NCBI RefSeq assembly: GCF_947493595.1
Contig: NZ_CANLRL010000002.1
Span: 434,001 to 498,000, forward strand
Direction: 5' to 3'
DNA length: 64,000 nucleotides
DNA from: an uncultured Shimia sp.
GTDB lineage: Bacteria; Pseudomonadota; Alphaproteobacteria; Rhodobacterales; Rhodobacteraceae
The notes beneath the pieces were generated by a model. The model worked only from the letters and a program-made list of their open reading frames with translations. It did no database searches and was not told where the DNA came from. Positions 34,984 through 44,030 of the stretch are shown in pieces. Numbering within the stretch: the first letter of the stretch is position 1; the number at the start of each line of letters is the position of its first letter. The position numbers and the translations under genes were made by a program.

Positions 34984-36267
34984 TTATTGAGCAAAGCCGA
35001 GCATTCGGGGCAGCCAGAGTGCGGCGTCTTCCCAGAAGGCAAAGGCAAATAGGATGGCGACTTCGGCGAGCAGGAACGGGAACAGCTTGATGGAGATGCG
35101 TTCCAGTTTTTCGCCGGTGACCGAGGATAAGACAAAGAGGCAGGCACCGACCGGTGGCGTCATCAACGAGATGTTCAGTGCCAGCACAAAAATGATACCT
35201 GCGTGGATCGGCTCGAGGCCAACCTGTTCGGTCAGAGGCACCAGGACCGGGGCCAAGATGATCAGGATGGCGGTGATGTCCATCACCATACCAACCAGCA
35301 AAAGCAGGCCGATGATGATGGCAATAACGGCGTAGCGGTTGTCTGAGAGTCCCAGAACGGTTTCCGCGATCAATTGCGGGATGCGCTCAAAGCTCATCCA
35401 CCAGCCAAGGATGCCAGCAAAGGCGATGATCACAAAGATCACGCCGGTGATGCGTGCGGTGCGCACCAACATGCCGTAAAAGCCTTTGATGGTCAGGGTG
35501 CGGTAAACAAACACGCCAATGAACACCGCATAGGCCACGGCGATGGAGGCCGCTTCGGTGGGGGTGACCACGCCGCCAAGGATGCCGCCAAGGATAATGA
35601 CAGGCATGGCGAGCGCTGTGAGGGACGAGACAAAAGTGTCCCACATTTCGCGTGGCGTGGCGCCGCGTGCGGCTTTGGGCAGGTTTTCGCGTTTGCCGCC
35701 AATGGCGATGACGCACATGCAAACAAGGCAGATCACGAGGCCGGGCAGGACGCCGGCGGCAAACAGGCCTGCGATCGAGACACCCATCAAGGAGCCATAG
35801 ACCACCATCAGGCCGGAAGGCGGAATGGTGGGGCCGATGATGGAGCCGGCGGCGGTCACGGCGCAGGCGTAATCCCGTTTGTAGCCTTCTTTCACCATCG
35901 CGGGGACAAGGGTGCGGCCAAAGGCGGCGGCGTCGGCAGTGGCAGAGCCGGTGAGGCCGGCAAAAAAGACAGAGGCGAGCATGTTGGTGTGGGCCAAGCC
36001 ACCGCGGAAGCGACCAACCAGCACTTGCGCCAGCTTCACCAAGCGGTTGGTGATGCCAATGTCATTCATGATTTCCCCAGCTAGGATGAAAAACGGCATC
36101 GCAAGGAATGGGAAAATGTTCAGCCCGTTGAAGACCTTGCTTGGACCGATGGCGAGAAATTGGGTTCCGGCCATGTCGATCAGCCCCACAACACCTGCCA
36201 GGCCAATGGCAAAGCCAATGGGCATACCAAAGAGGATGAGCAGCACAAATGTGATGGCGACAATCAT
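34984..36267 (-). CDS. TRAP transporter large permease (DctM family)
   Basis: A 427-residue, about 12-helix membrane protein that carries the sodium-driven transport step with the small permease. GMPIGFAIGLAGVVG, FFILAGEIMNDIGITNRLV, AGLTGSATADAAAFG, GPTIPPSGLMVVYG and TPPVGACLFV are DctM signatures. Its start overlaps the dctQ stop by four bases. In some TRAP systems the order is dctP-Q-M; here it is Q-M-P. Confidence 0.94.
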   Translation of the reverse strand: MIVAITFVLLILFGMPIGFAIGLAGVVGLIDMAGTQFLAIGPSKVFNGLNIFPFLAMPFFILAGEIMNDIGITNRLVKLAQVLVGRFRGGLAHTNMLASVFFAGLTGSATADAAAFGRTLVPAMVKEGYKRDYACAVTAAGSIIGPTIPPSGLMVVYGSLMGVSIAGLFAAGVLPGLVICLVCMCVIAIGGKRENLPKAARGATPREMWDTFVSSLTALAMPVIILGGILGGVVTPTEAASIAVAYAVFIGVFVYRTLTIKGFYGMLVRTARITGVIFVIIAFAGILGWWMSFERIPQLIAETVLGLSDNRYAVIAIIIGLLLLVGMVMDITAILIILAPVLVPLTEQVGLEPIHAGIIFVLALNISLMTPPVGACLFVLSSVTGEKLERISIKLFPFLLAEVAILFAFAFWEDAALWLPRMLGFAQ

Positions 36268-36785
36268 GAGGTTTCCTCTTCGAGGTGATCAGAGAAGGGC
36301 GGATTGTCGATATGCGTGCCCAGGTCGCGCAACAAAACGAGCGCAAGCTGAAGAGAGGATAAGATCGCGGCCACTGGGATCGCGGCATAGAAAGGCGCGA
36401 GGCTGACACCAAAGACCATCGCCTGTCGTGGTGCGCCGGATTGCGCAAAGGCGATGCCATACCATGCCACGTAGAGGAACAGTGCCAGAGCAATGATGTC
36501 CATTAGGATCAAAATGGCGCGGCGGACTTGATTTGGCAGAACCATGATAAAGGCTGTCAGCCCAATGTGGTCGCGCCGGGCAATGCCGGATGACACCGCC
36601 AGCATCGCGGCCCAGATCATCAGATAGCGAGCCAGCACTTCGGGCCACGGCAGTTGCCAGTGAAAGAAGTAGCGGTCGACCACTCCGAGCCAGACATCAA
36701 GCACCAAGGCCAGCATCAGGGCTGCAACAATGGCCTCAACCACTGTGTTGATCTTCGCGCTGGCAGTTTCTGCCCAGTGACGCAT
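36264..36785 (-). CDS. TRAP transporter small permease (DctQ family)
   Basis: A 173-residue membrane protein with four predicted helices (about 15-40, 48-66, 85-110, 130-155). The DctQ pattern WLGVVDRYFFHWQLPWPEVLARYLMIWAAML is spread over the first two. It is the first gene of the minus-strand operon dctQ-dctM-dctP-M81-DSD1-ridA. A near-perfect 25 bp palindrome lies 20-44 bp before its ATG, and the divergent RpiR-family gene starts 191 bp away. Confidence 0.9.
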   Translation of the reverse strand: MRHWAETASAKINTVVEAIVAALMLALVLDVWLGVVDRYFFHWQLPWPEVLARYLMIWAAMLAVSSGIARRDHIGLTAFIMVLPNQVRRAILILMDIIALALFLYVAWYGIAFAQSGAPRQAMVFGVSLAPFYAAIPVAAILSSLQLALVLLRDLGTHIDNPPFSDHLEEETS

Positions 36786-36804
36786 CGGCCCCTCCCCTGG
36801 AACG

Positions 36805-36829
36805 ATATATGTACTTTAGGTACGTATAT
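36805..36829 (-). promoter_or_regulatory. Palindromic operator candidate for the TRAP operon
   Basis: ATATATGTAC and GTACGTATAT are ten-base arms (nine of ten complementary) around TTTAG. The site sits 20-44 bp upstream of dctQ in the region shared with the divergent RpiR-family gene. A smaller inverted repeat (ATGTA, seven bases, TACAT, about 36933-36949) lies nearer the regulator gene. Confidence 0.55.
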
Positions 36830-36976
36830 TTTTATTTTCGGCAGGTAATCAAGCGAAATCCGTTACTAAGGTACACAATTGGCAGCAAGCCGCCGTAACT
36901 AAAGGGAGGTTTTTGTCCTGTTTGACGCGAAAATGTATCTGAATTACATATCGTTGAAGCGAGATGTGAGGCTGAT

Positions 36977-37912
36977 GTGACCGATAACGCCACCGAATCG
37001 AATCTGGACAACCTGCCTCCCAAAAAGGGACGCGCCGGAGCGGGTGATGTGATCTCCGCGCTGCATCACCACGACGGCAAGCTGGCGACGCAGGAGCAAA
37101 AGGTGGCCAATTACGTAAAAGCACATCTCGAAGATGTCAGCTCCATGAACATCGCGGAATTGGCCAAACACTGTGAGGTCAGCACACCCACTGTGATCCG
37201 GTTTTGTCGGACGTTGGGGTGTGATGGCTTCCGGGAATTTAAGCTTCGGTTGGCGCAGAACCTCGCGGTTAGCCGACAATATCTCTCCGCTGACCCGTCG
37301 CCAGCCCCGGCCGCAGGGGACACGGCGGTGGATCAAATTCTCGCGGCGCTGTTTGCCGCAACAAACACGATGCGTCATCAGATTGAGCCTGACGTGATGG
37401 AGCAGGCAAAAGCCGTGCTACTGGACACTCAACATGTGTTGTTTGCCGGGATTGGTGGGGGATCCTCCAATGTGTCCCAAGAAGCTGCGAACCGGTTTTT
37501 TCGACTTGGCATTCCGTCGGTGTCCACCAGCGACAGCTATATTCTGCAGATGCGGGCGGCGACGTTGAAGGCGGGTGATGTCTTGTTTCTAATTTCGGCC
37601 AGCGGCGAGGCGGATGCCATTGTCGGCGCGGCAGAAATTGCCGGCGGCTATGGTGCGACGACCATTTGTATCACCAAGCCGAACACGCGGTTGGCCAATG
37701 CCTGTTCGATCCCGATTGTGGTGGATTTGCCGGAGGATCGGGACATCCACAAACCCACGGCGTCGCGGTATGTGCATATGATTCTGGTGGACGCGCTGGC
37801 GATGGCTGTGGCGCAAGGCATGGCGTCGGAGACTACGGAAAACCTGCGCCGTATTCGGGCGTCTCTGACAGCCTATCACGGTCGGACCGGACCGCAGCCC
37901 TTGGGCGACTAA
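36977..37912 (+). CDS. MurR/RpiR-family transcriptional regulator
   Basis: A 311-residue regulator with an N-terminal RpiR helix-turn-helix (about 20-95: MNIAELAKHCEVSTPTVIRF, CRTLGCDGFREFKLRLAQ). A SIS domain follows (about 140-280: VLFAGIGGGSSNVSQEAANR, VLFLISASGEADAIVGAAEI). SIS domains of this family sense phosphosugars or other phosphorylated or carboxylated metabolites. The GTG at 36977 has GAGG a few bases upstream. It is divergent from the TRAP operon, its likely target, and convergent with the GH20 gene, from which it is separated by a terminator. Confidence 0.92.
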   Translation: MTDNATESNLDNLPPKKGRAGAGDVISALHHHDGKLATQEQKVANYVKAHLEDVSSMNIAELAKHCEVSTPTVIRFCRTLGCDGFREFKLRLAQNLAVSRQYLSADPSPAPAAGDTAVDQILAALFAATNTMRHQIEPDVMEQAKAVLLDTQHVLFAGIGGGSSNVSQEAANRFFRLGIPSVSTSDSYILQMRAATLKAGDVLFLISASGEADAIVGAAEIAGGYGATTICITKPNTRLANACSIPIVVDLPEDRDIHKPTASRYVHMILVDALAMAVAQGMASETTENLRRIRASLTAYHGRTGPQPLGD

Positions 37913-37922
37913 AGCGTAGATG

Positions 37923-37955
37923 AAAAAGCCCCCAACCGATGGCTGGGGGCTTTTT
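37923..37955. terminator. Bidirectional terminator between the RpiR and GH20 genes
   Basis: AAAAAGCCCCCAACC and GGCTGGGGGCTTTTT form a stem with one mismatch around a short GAT loop. Runs of A and T on both sides allow it to serve both converging transcripts. Confidence 0.92.
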
Positions 37956-37956
37956 G

Positions 37957-39840
37957 TTAAAGGCGTGGCATCAACTCCGCCAGTGCGGCGAAACGCTCAA
38001 AGGATTTGTTTTCCGCGTCGCTCCATCCCGCTTCGGCAATCGCGTTCAGGCGCGGGTAAATCATGTGGTTGCGGCGCTCCAACGTGGTGAGGTGTTCGCT
38101 CCACATGCAGCCTTGAACCCCCTTGAGACGTCCCTGAAGCGCGGCGTCGCCGTTGTCCGCTTCAAAGGCATAGGTTTTGTCCAATGGGGTGAACCCCGCC
38201 CAGCTGGCGCCCGGCGCGTACCAAGCATCGGACAGCGCCATGTCGAGGTAGTAGGCCTGTCCCGGCGTACTGACCACATCGTAGCCATCGTTGGCCAGTT
38301 CTGCGGTTTTTTCCACAGTGGTCCATGCGAAGAGCAGGCTTTTTTCCGGGTCCAGACCGCCGCCATGGGCAACCTCTTCCCAACCACCCAATTTGCGGCC
38401 TCGATCTGCGAGGAAGTCCTGAATTTGACGCAGGAAATAGGCTTGAAGTTCATGGGTGCCTTTGAGGCCGGTCTCGCGCATCATGGCTTGGGCTTTGGGC
38501 GACTGCATCCAGGCGTCTTCGGCGACTTCGTCACCGCCAATGTGCACCACCTCAAATGGAAAAATGTCCAACACTTCTTCGAGCACTTTGGTGGCAAAAG
38601 TGTAGGAGCCCTCAATGGCTGGGTTGAGCGCGTTGTTGGCGTAGCCTTGCACCGACCAGTAGCTTTCCGGCTCCTCAGAATCGACCAGCTCCGGCAGCGC
38701 GCCAAGCACGCAGGCGCAGTGGCCCGGCACGTCGATTTCCGGCATCACCTCGACACCCAGCGTGGCGGCATGGGCCACCACATGGCGCGCATCGTCTTGG
38801 CTGTAGAAACCACCTTGCCCGGCAACATCGGCACCAAGTTGCGGCAGAACAGGCAGGTCCATGCCGGTGAATGCTGCGACTTTGGTGAGTTGCGGGTAAG
38901 CCTTGATTTCCAGTCGCCAGCCTTCGTCATCGGTCAGGTGCCAATGAAAGCGGTTCATCTTGTGCCAAGCCATGATGTCCACGTAGCGCAGCACTTGCTC
39001 CATCGGATAGATCTGGCGTGAGACGTCGAGATGCGCACCGCGCCATTCGTGGCGGGGAGCATCGGAGATGTCGCCGGTGAACGGCACGCCGTATTTGGTG
39101 GCATCCTGATAGGCGTTGGTCAGGGTTTGTGCCAATGTGATGAGGCCATAGAGCAGACCTTGATTTGTACTGTGCTGCAGCGTTGGTTGGCCTTCCGTCC
39201 AAGTGATCCGGTAAGCCTCATCCGCAAGTGACGCGTCGGGTGTGATCTGGAGCTGCGGAACGTCGCCTTTTGCTGTCAGAACAAAAGGCACCGGCGTCAA
39301 AGGATAGAGGCGACGGGTGAGGTCGGCTACGTGTGATACCGCCTGAATGGTTGCAAGGTCGCGCTGCGCCACGGCGTAGTGCATGGGAGCGTTGGCACAC
39401 CAATGGCTCACTTCGACCTGATTGGGTTGTGGAAGCACTCCGCAGGACAAGGCTGCGTTTTCCGTTGGCGTGGCTCTGCCAAGGGCGGTGGGCGCCTGCA
39501 ACTCGCTGGCAAAAACAGGCACGAGCGTGCCGTCCTCAAGCACCACGCCTGCTGATTTCGGACCTTCGTTGGAGTGCTGCGCCGGGCGGGTGAGGCTTTG
39601 CTCGGTGAAGCGCCAGGTTTCCCCAGGGTTCAGCACATAGCCGTCTTCCGAGGTGTATTCGTGAAAGTTGGCTTGCCGCCGCAAGAGCGTCGCACCGGTG
39701 CAGCGCGACGGGCGCAGGGTGCGCACAAGGGTGGTATAGACCAGACCGGGTTTGGTCACGGCAACATCGCTGCAATTGGTTAGAGCAAATTCCATGGCGC
39801 CGTCTTCTGCGTGCCAGAGGCTGTCGAGGTGGAAGTGCAT
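37957..39840 (-). CDS. Beta-N-acetylhexosaminidase, GH20, cytoplasmic
   Basis: A 627-residue glycosidase. The N-terminal part (about 1-130) resembles the carbohydrate-binding/Ig-like region of bacterial chitobiases, followed by a GH20b-like domain. The catalytic barrel follows, with RHEWRGAHLDVSRQIYP, FHWHLTDDEGWRLEI, PEIDVPGHC and VHIGGDEVAEDAW. The Asp-Glu pair of GGDEV, near residue 437, is the catalytic dyad. No signal peptide is present, so it acts in the cytoplasm on imported GlcNAc-oligosaccharides. It is the last gene of the ABC transporter operon, 45 bp after the GNAT gene. Confidence 0.92.
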   Translation of the reverse strand: MHFHLDSLWHAEDGAMEFALTNCSDVAVTKPGLVYTTLVRTLRPSRCTGATLLRRQANFHEYTSEDGYVLNPGETWRFTEQSLTRPAQHSNEGPKSAGVVLEDGTLVPVFASELQAPTALGRATPTENAALSCGVLPQPNQVEVSHWCANAPMHYAVAQRDLATIQAVSHVADLTRRLYPLTPVPFVLTAKGDVPQLQITPDASLADEAYRITWTEGQPTLQHSTNQGLLYGLITLAQTLTNAYQDATKYGVPFTGDISDAPRHEWRGAHLDVSRQIYPMEQVLRYVDIMAWHKMNRFHWHLTDDEGWRLEIKAYPQLTKVAAFTGMDLPVLPQLGADVAGQGGFYSQDDARHVVAHAATLGVEVMPEIDVPGHCACVLGALPELVDSEEPESYWSVQGYANNALNPAIEGSYTFATKVLEEVLDIFPFEVVHIGGDEVAEDAWMQSPKAQAMMRETGLKGTHELQAYFLRQIQDFLADRGRKLGGWEEVAHGGGLDPEKSLLFAWTTVEKTAELANDGYDVVSTPGQAYYLDMALSDAWYAPGASWAGFTPLDKTYAFEADNGDAALQGRLKGVQGCMWSEHLTTLERRNHMIYPRLNAIAEAGWSDAENKSFERFAALAELMPRL

Positions 39841-39885
39841 TTCTATCGTCCTGTTGGTTGGATGACTAAGGCAGTGTCAAAGAGG

Positions 39886-40341
39886 TCATGCAAGAGCGTT
39901 GGCAAAGACGCCTTGTTCGGAGCCGGGGATCTCAACGGCACCGCAGTTTTGTTTGTAGAACGCGACCGGTCCGGCCTGGCCGATCACGCCGTAGGTAAAG
40001 CCATCTGCGCGCAAGCGGTGCAATGCGGCCAGCAGGAGGGCTTTGCCGAGGCCTTGGCCGCGTGCTTCAGGCGCCACCCCCGTGGGGCCAAAGAAACCAC
40101 GACAGGTGACGTCGTAGCAGGCAAAACCGAGCAGGGTTGATCCTTCGGTGGCGACCAGAACGCGGGCAGGCCGAGCGGCTAGCGCCACGGTGCATTCGTC
40201 CACCCATTTGGCGCCAAAATGCCTGGCGACAAAGGCCAACAGCACATGGGATTCAAACGGCAGCGCCGGGCGCAGGCTGATACCTTCGGGTAGAGGAGGC
40301 TCCGGCGGGAGACTGTAGAGTGGCACCAGAAGATCAGGCAT
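39886..40341 (-). CDS. GNAT-family N-acetyltransferase
   Basis: A 151-residue acyltransferase of the GNAT fold. GPTGVAPEARGQGLGKALLLAAL carries the acetyl-CoA pyrophosphate-binding motif (Q/RxxGxG/A), and FYKQNCGAVEIPGS is the usual C-terminal segment. The ATG at 40341 (MPDLLVPLYSLP) overlaps the end of the ABC ATPase gene by eight bases, and the longer frame is rejected. Within a GlcNAc-oligosaccharide operon it may acetylate or deacylate-salvage an amino sugar; this is inference from position only. Confidence 0.85.
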   Translation of the reverse strand: MPDLLVPLYSLPPEPPLPEGISLRPALPFESHVLLAFVARHFGAKWVDECTVALAARPARVLVATEGSTLLGFACYDVTCRGFFGPTGVAPEARGQGLGKALLLAALHRLRADGFTYGVIGQAGPVAFYKQNCGAVEIPGSEQGVFANALA

Positions 40342-41263
40342 GGGCCGGAACCGCATGTTCGGCAATGACATGGCCGGGGCTGATCTCGCGCAAGGCGCTG
40401 ACAGGGTGTGCACTTGTCTCGCGCACAAATTTGGCTTGGGCGGCAAAGCCCGCATCGCCGCCTGTCAGACGCAAGGCGGGGTCCGGCACCGCCGCCCGCA
40501 GAAGTTTGGTGTAGCCGTGTTGCGGATTGCCAACCACCTGAGAGGTTGGTCCTTTTTCCACTACTTGGCCACGGAACATCACGGCGGTGTCTTCTGCCAG
40601 GTATTCGGCGGTGGCGATGTCATGAGTGATGTAGAGGATCGACAGGCCGTATTCAGATTTGAGACGCTGCATTAGACCCAGAACGGATTTGCGGATTGAT
40701 ACATCCAACATTGAGGTCGGCTCATCCGCCACGATCAACCGGGCTTTCACTGCCAAAGCGCGGGCGAAGTTCACGCGTTGACGTTGACCGCCGGAAAGTT
40801 CGTGGGGGAATTTGTCCGGGGTGGAGACCGGGTCCAGTTCCACATCTTCCAGAATAGACCGCAGCGCGGCGTCTGGGTCGGTTTCCGGCTGATGCAAAGC
40901 CAATGCACGCAGCAGGTGGTGACGGATGGTGTGCGCCGGGTTAAGCGCGGAAAAAGGGTCCTGGAAGACCATTTGCACCGCCTGGCGATAGCGCATTTGA
41001 TCCGCCTTGGATGTCATCGCAGCGATGTCCTGACCTTCAAACAGGATGCGACCCGAGGTGGGGCTGTGCACGCCGACGATCATTTTGCCAACGGTGCTCT
41101 TGCCGGAGCCACTTTCGCCGACCAACGCAAGGGCGCGGCCCGGCAGGAGGTCGAGTGACACATTGCGCAGCGCGTCCACCACCGAGGCGCGGCCAAAGAC
41201 CGGGCGCACGGCGAAGGTCTTGCTCAGATTGTCGAGGCTGAGGATAGGGGTGTCAGACGGCAT
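40334..41263 (-). CDS. Oligopeptide-type ABC transporter ATP-binding protein (second)
   Basis: A 309-residue OppF/DppF-like ATPase. Walker A is GESGSGKST, the signature is LSGGQRQRV and Walker B is LIVADEPTSMLD. The Q-loop region has VFQDPFSALNPAHT. Oligopeptide-type transporters have two ATPases, and this is the F-type subunit. The ATG at 41263 overlaps the first ATPase gene by 11 bases. Neighbouring genes suggest amino-sugar oligosaccharides rather than peptides as substrate. Confidence 0.92.
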   Translation of the reverse strand: MPSDTPILSLDNLSKTFAVRPVFGRASVVDALRNVSLDLLPGRALALVGESGSGKSTVGKMIVGVHSPTSGRILFEGQDIAAMTSKADQMRYRQAVQMVFQDPFSALNPAHTIRHHLLRALALHQPETDPDAALRSILEDVELDPVSTPDKFPHELSGGQRQRVNFARALAVKARLIVADEPTSMLDVSIRKSVLGLMQRLKSEYGLSILYITHDIATAEYLAEDTAVMFRGQVVEKGPTSQVVGNPQHGYTKLLRAAVPDPALRLTGGDAGFAAQAKFVRETSAHPVSALREISPGHVIAEHAVPAHA

Positions 41264-42065
41264 GGGCCATTCCCTCCGGGCGCTGGGCAAGCAACGGCAT
41301 CGCATCCCATATACTGCGGGTGTAGTCGTGCTTTGGTGCAGTGACGATTTGCGAGGCGGTGCCTATCTCGACAATCTTGCCTTCTCGCATGATGCCGATG
41401 CGGTCCGAAATCTGGGCCATCAGGGCAATGTCGTGGGTGATGAACAGCACGGAGAAGCCGAGTTCATCTTTCAGGCGCAGCACCTCCTGCAAGATTTCGC
41501 GCTGCACCACCACATCCAGTGCGGTGGTTGGCTCGTCCATGATGATCAGCTTGGGTTTGAGCGTGAGCGCCAAAGCCAGAGCAACCCGCTGGCGCATGCC
41601 GCCGGAGAGCTGGTGCGGGTGGGCGTGCATACGATCGGCGGGGATGCCGACCATCTCAAGCATCTGCGCGGTACGCTCCTGCGCCTGTGCTTTGGTCACC
41701 GTGCTTTGAGCGCGCAGCATGTCGTAGAACTGCCGGAAGATGGTCATCACCGGACTGAGCGAGTTCATCGCGCTTTGGAACACCATGGAGACTTCGGACC
41801 AGCGCCAGGCACGCAGCTCTTTGTCGCAAAAGGAGAGCACATCGCGGCCTTCAAACAGGATGTGGCCATTGCGGACCAACGCGGGCGGCTTGTGCAGACG
41901 CATGAGAGCATAAGCGACTGTGCTCTTGCCACAGCCCGACTCCCCGGCGAGGCCTAGGATTTCATTGAGCTGGATCTCAAAAGAGATGTCGCGCACGGCG
42001 GTGAAAGGCTCCCCGCTGGTCAGGTAATCTATGCGCAGGTCTTTGACAGAAAGAAGGGCACTCAT
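41253..42065 (-). CDS. Oligopeptide-type ABC transporter ATP-binding protein (first)
   Basis: A 270-residue OppD/DppD-like ATPase. Walker A is GESGCGKST, the signature is LSGGMRQRV and Walker B is LIIMDEPTTALD. The segment VSMVFQSAMNSLSPVMTI is the Q-loop. The start overlaps the permease stop by four bases. It lacks the long C-terminal oligopeptide domain with a cysteine cluster seen in DppD, being slightly short for the family. Confidence 0.92.
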   Translation of the reverse strand: MSALLSVKDLRIDYLTSGEPFTAVRDISFEIQLNEILGLAGESGCGKSTVAYALMRLHKPPALVRNGHILFEGRDVLSFCDKELRAWRWSEVSMVFQSAMNSLSPVMTIFRQFYDMLRAQSTVTKAQAQERTAQMLEMVGIPADRMHAHPHQLSGGMRQRVALALALTLKPKLIIMDEPTTALDVVVQREILQEVLRLKDELGFSVLFITHDIALMAQISDRIGIMREGKIVEIGTASQIVTAPKHDYTRSIWDAMPLLAQRPEGMAHAV

Positions 42066-42970
42066 TGGTTGGCCTCCTGCATGCGCTGACGGGTCAGGCG
42101 TTTTTCGATGCGTAGGGCTTTGGCGACGTTGCCAAGGGTGCGCATGCGCGGGTTGGCGATTTCATCCACGCCAAAGTTCATCAGCGACAGACCAATGCCA
42201 ATCAGGACAATGGCTGAGCATGGCGCCAGAATTTCCCACCAGGCGCCCACCATGATGGCGGAGGCGGTTTGCGCGTTATAAAGCATGGTGCCCCAAGAGG
42301 TGGCGAGCGGGCTGCCAAGCCCCAGGAATTCCAGCGTGGCCTCGGTGATGATGGTGAAGATCACGGAGCCAATGAAATTGAAGCCGATGATCGACAGCAG
42401 GTTGGGCAGCATCTCCACAAGGATCATGCGCCAGGTGGGCTCGCCAATCATTGCGGAGGCCTGGATGAAGTCACGGGTCTTAAGCGACATGGCTTGCGCG
42501 CGAGTGACCCGCGCGCCCCAGGCCCAGGAGGTGAGGCCGATGATCAGGGCAATGGCCCAAGGTCCAACCTGACCAAGGAACGCAGCCAGAACCAGCAGCA
42601 AGGGCAGTTGCGGCAGAACCAGCACAACATTGGTTAGGAAGTTCAGGACATCGTCGACCCAACCGCCAAAATAGGCGGCGGTGATGCCGATGGCGGTGCC
42701 GATGGCGGTCACAATGAGGCCAGCAACAATACCAACCATAAGCGAAGTGCGGGTGCCCCAGATCAGCTGGCTAAAAACATCGCGGCCCATGCGCGTGGTG
42801 CCGAGCCAATGTTCCGCCGACGGCGCTTGGTGTGGTCGACCTACTCGGGCAACAGGATCAAACGGTGCAATGAGGGGCGCAAAGATTGCAATCGCTACAT
42901 AGATCAGCACAATGGTTAGGCCGATGGCGGCTTTGCGGTTGCGTAGGAAGGTGCGGAGAAGATCAGACAT
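42062..42970 (-). CDS. ABC transporter permease (DppC-like)
   Basis: A 302-residue inner-membrane permease with about six helices. The N-terminal FLRNRKAAIGLTIVLIYVAI and HWLGTTRMGRDVFSQLIWGTR are the DppC signature, and the EAA loop is GARVTRAQAMSLKTRDFIQAS. It follows the DppB-like permease with a one-base overlap. Confidence 0.92.
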   Translation of the reverse strand: MSDLLRTFLRNRKAAIGLTIVLIYVAIAIFAPLIAPFDPVARVGRPHQAPSAEHWLGTTRMGRDVFSQLIWGTRTSLMVGIVAGLIVTAIGTAIGITAAYFGGWVDDVLNFLTNVVLVLPQLPLLLVLAAFLGQVGPWAIALIIGLTSWAWGARVTRAQAMSLKTRDFIQASAMIGEPTWRMILVEMLPNLLSIIGFNFIGSVIFTIITEATLEFLGLGSPLATSWGTMLYNAQTASAIMVGAWWEILAPCSAIVLIGIGLSLMNFGVDEIANPRMRTLGNVAKALRIEKRLTRQRMQEANQ

Positions 42971-43947
42971 CAGGCCCTCTTCAATCGGGGATCAAGGAAG
43001 ACATAGGCCAGATCTACCGCGAGGTTCGCGAGCAGCATGGCAAGTGTCATGATGAGCAACTGCCCCTGGATCAGCGGGAAGTCACGCCCAACAATGCCAA
43101 GATACAAAAGGTTGCCGACGCCGGGGTAGTTGAACACCACCTCGGTGATAAGTGAGCCGCCAAACAGTGCGCCGAAGCTAAGCGCCAGAGCGGTCACAGA
43201 GGGCAACAGCGCGTTGCGGGCGGCATAGGCGTAGCGCACGCGGGCGTCGCTCAGGCCTTTGGCCTCAGCCATGGCAAGATAGTCTTCGCCAAGCTGGCCA
43301 ATCATGTTGTTGCGCATGGTGATCAGGTAGCCACCAATCAATACGACGCTCAGGGTCACGACCGGCAGGAAGCCATGGTAGAGAACCGAGGAGATGAACT
43401 CCCAGCTCCAGGCCGGATCCAGACTTGGGTTGAAGGCGTAAGAGGTCGGAAAGACGCGGTTTTGCACCGCAAGAAAATAGAGACCACACAGTGCCACAAC
43501 CACCGCAGGCACGGATTGCAGTGCCAAAGCGGTTGGCGAGGCAATCACATCAGTGAGTTGTCCGCGGCGCCATGCGGCCAGAATGCCCAGAAGCGTACCG
43601 ATGGAAAAGGAAATCAACAGCGCGGAGCCGGTGAGGAACAGAGTCCAGGGCAGGGCTTGCATCAACACATCTGCCACTGGCATCGGGTAGAATTTGACCG
43701 ACAGACCAAAGTCCCAGGTGAAGATCGAGCCAAGGTAGGCAAAATACTGTTCATGCAGGGGAGCGTCGATAAAGCCGAAGGTTGCCATCAGCGCGTCGCG
43801 GGCTTCGGGGGCAATCATGCCGCCGGAGTTGGCCAGCATGATGTCAGCCGGGTTGCCGGGCAGCATGCGCGGGATCATAAAGTTGAAGGTCGCAGCCACC
43901 AGAAAAGCCACGCCGTAGAAGCCGAGCCGCTTCAGTAGAAAACGCAT
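42970..43947 (-). CDS. ABC transporter permease (DppB-like)
   Basis: A 325-residue permease. The N-terminal FLLKRLGFYGVAFLVAATFN and MLPGNPADIM are family features, and the EAA loop with GEDYLAMAEAKGLSDARV lies near residue 215. ITEVVFNYPGVGNLLYLGIVGRDFPLIQG is the conserved C-terminal block. The ATG at 43947 (MRFLLKRLGF) is chosen over a longer open frame that reaches back towards the binding-protein gene. Confidence 0.92.
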   Translation of the reverse strand: MRFLLKRLGFYGVAFLVAATFNFMIPRMLPGNPADIMLANSGGMIAPEARDALMATFGFIDAPLHEQYFAYLGSIFTWDFGLSVKFYPMPVADVLMQALPWTLFLTGSALLISFSIGTLLGILAAWRRGQLTDVIASPTALALQSVPAVVVALCGLYFLAVQNRVFPTSYAFNPSLDPAWSWEFISSVLYHGFLPVVTLSVVLIGGYLITMRNNMIGQLGEDYLAMAEAKGLSDARVRYAYAARNALLPSVTALALSFGALFGGSLITEVVFNYPGVGNLLYLGIVGRDFPLIQGQLLIMTLAMLLANLAVDLAYVFLDPRLKRA

Positions 43948-44030
43948 CAGGTCAAACCATCTGTCGGGAGGGAAGTGTTTACCAAAAGCGGGGCCACCCA
44001 TCAGATGAGCGGCCCCGAAGGTAGGGAGGT

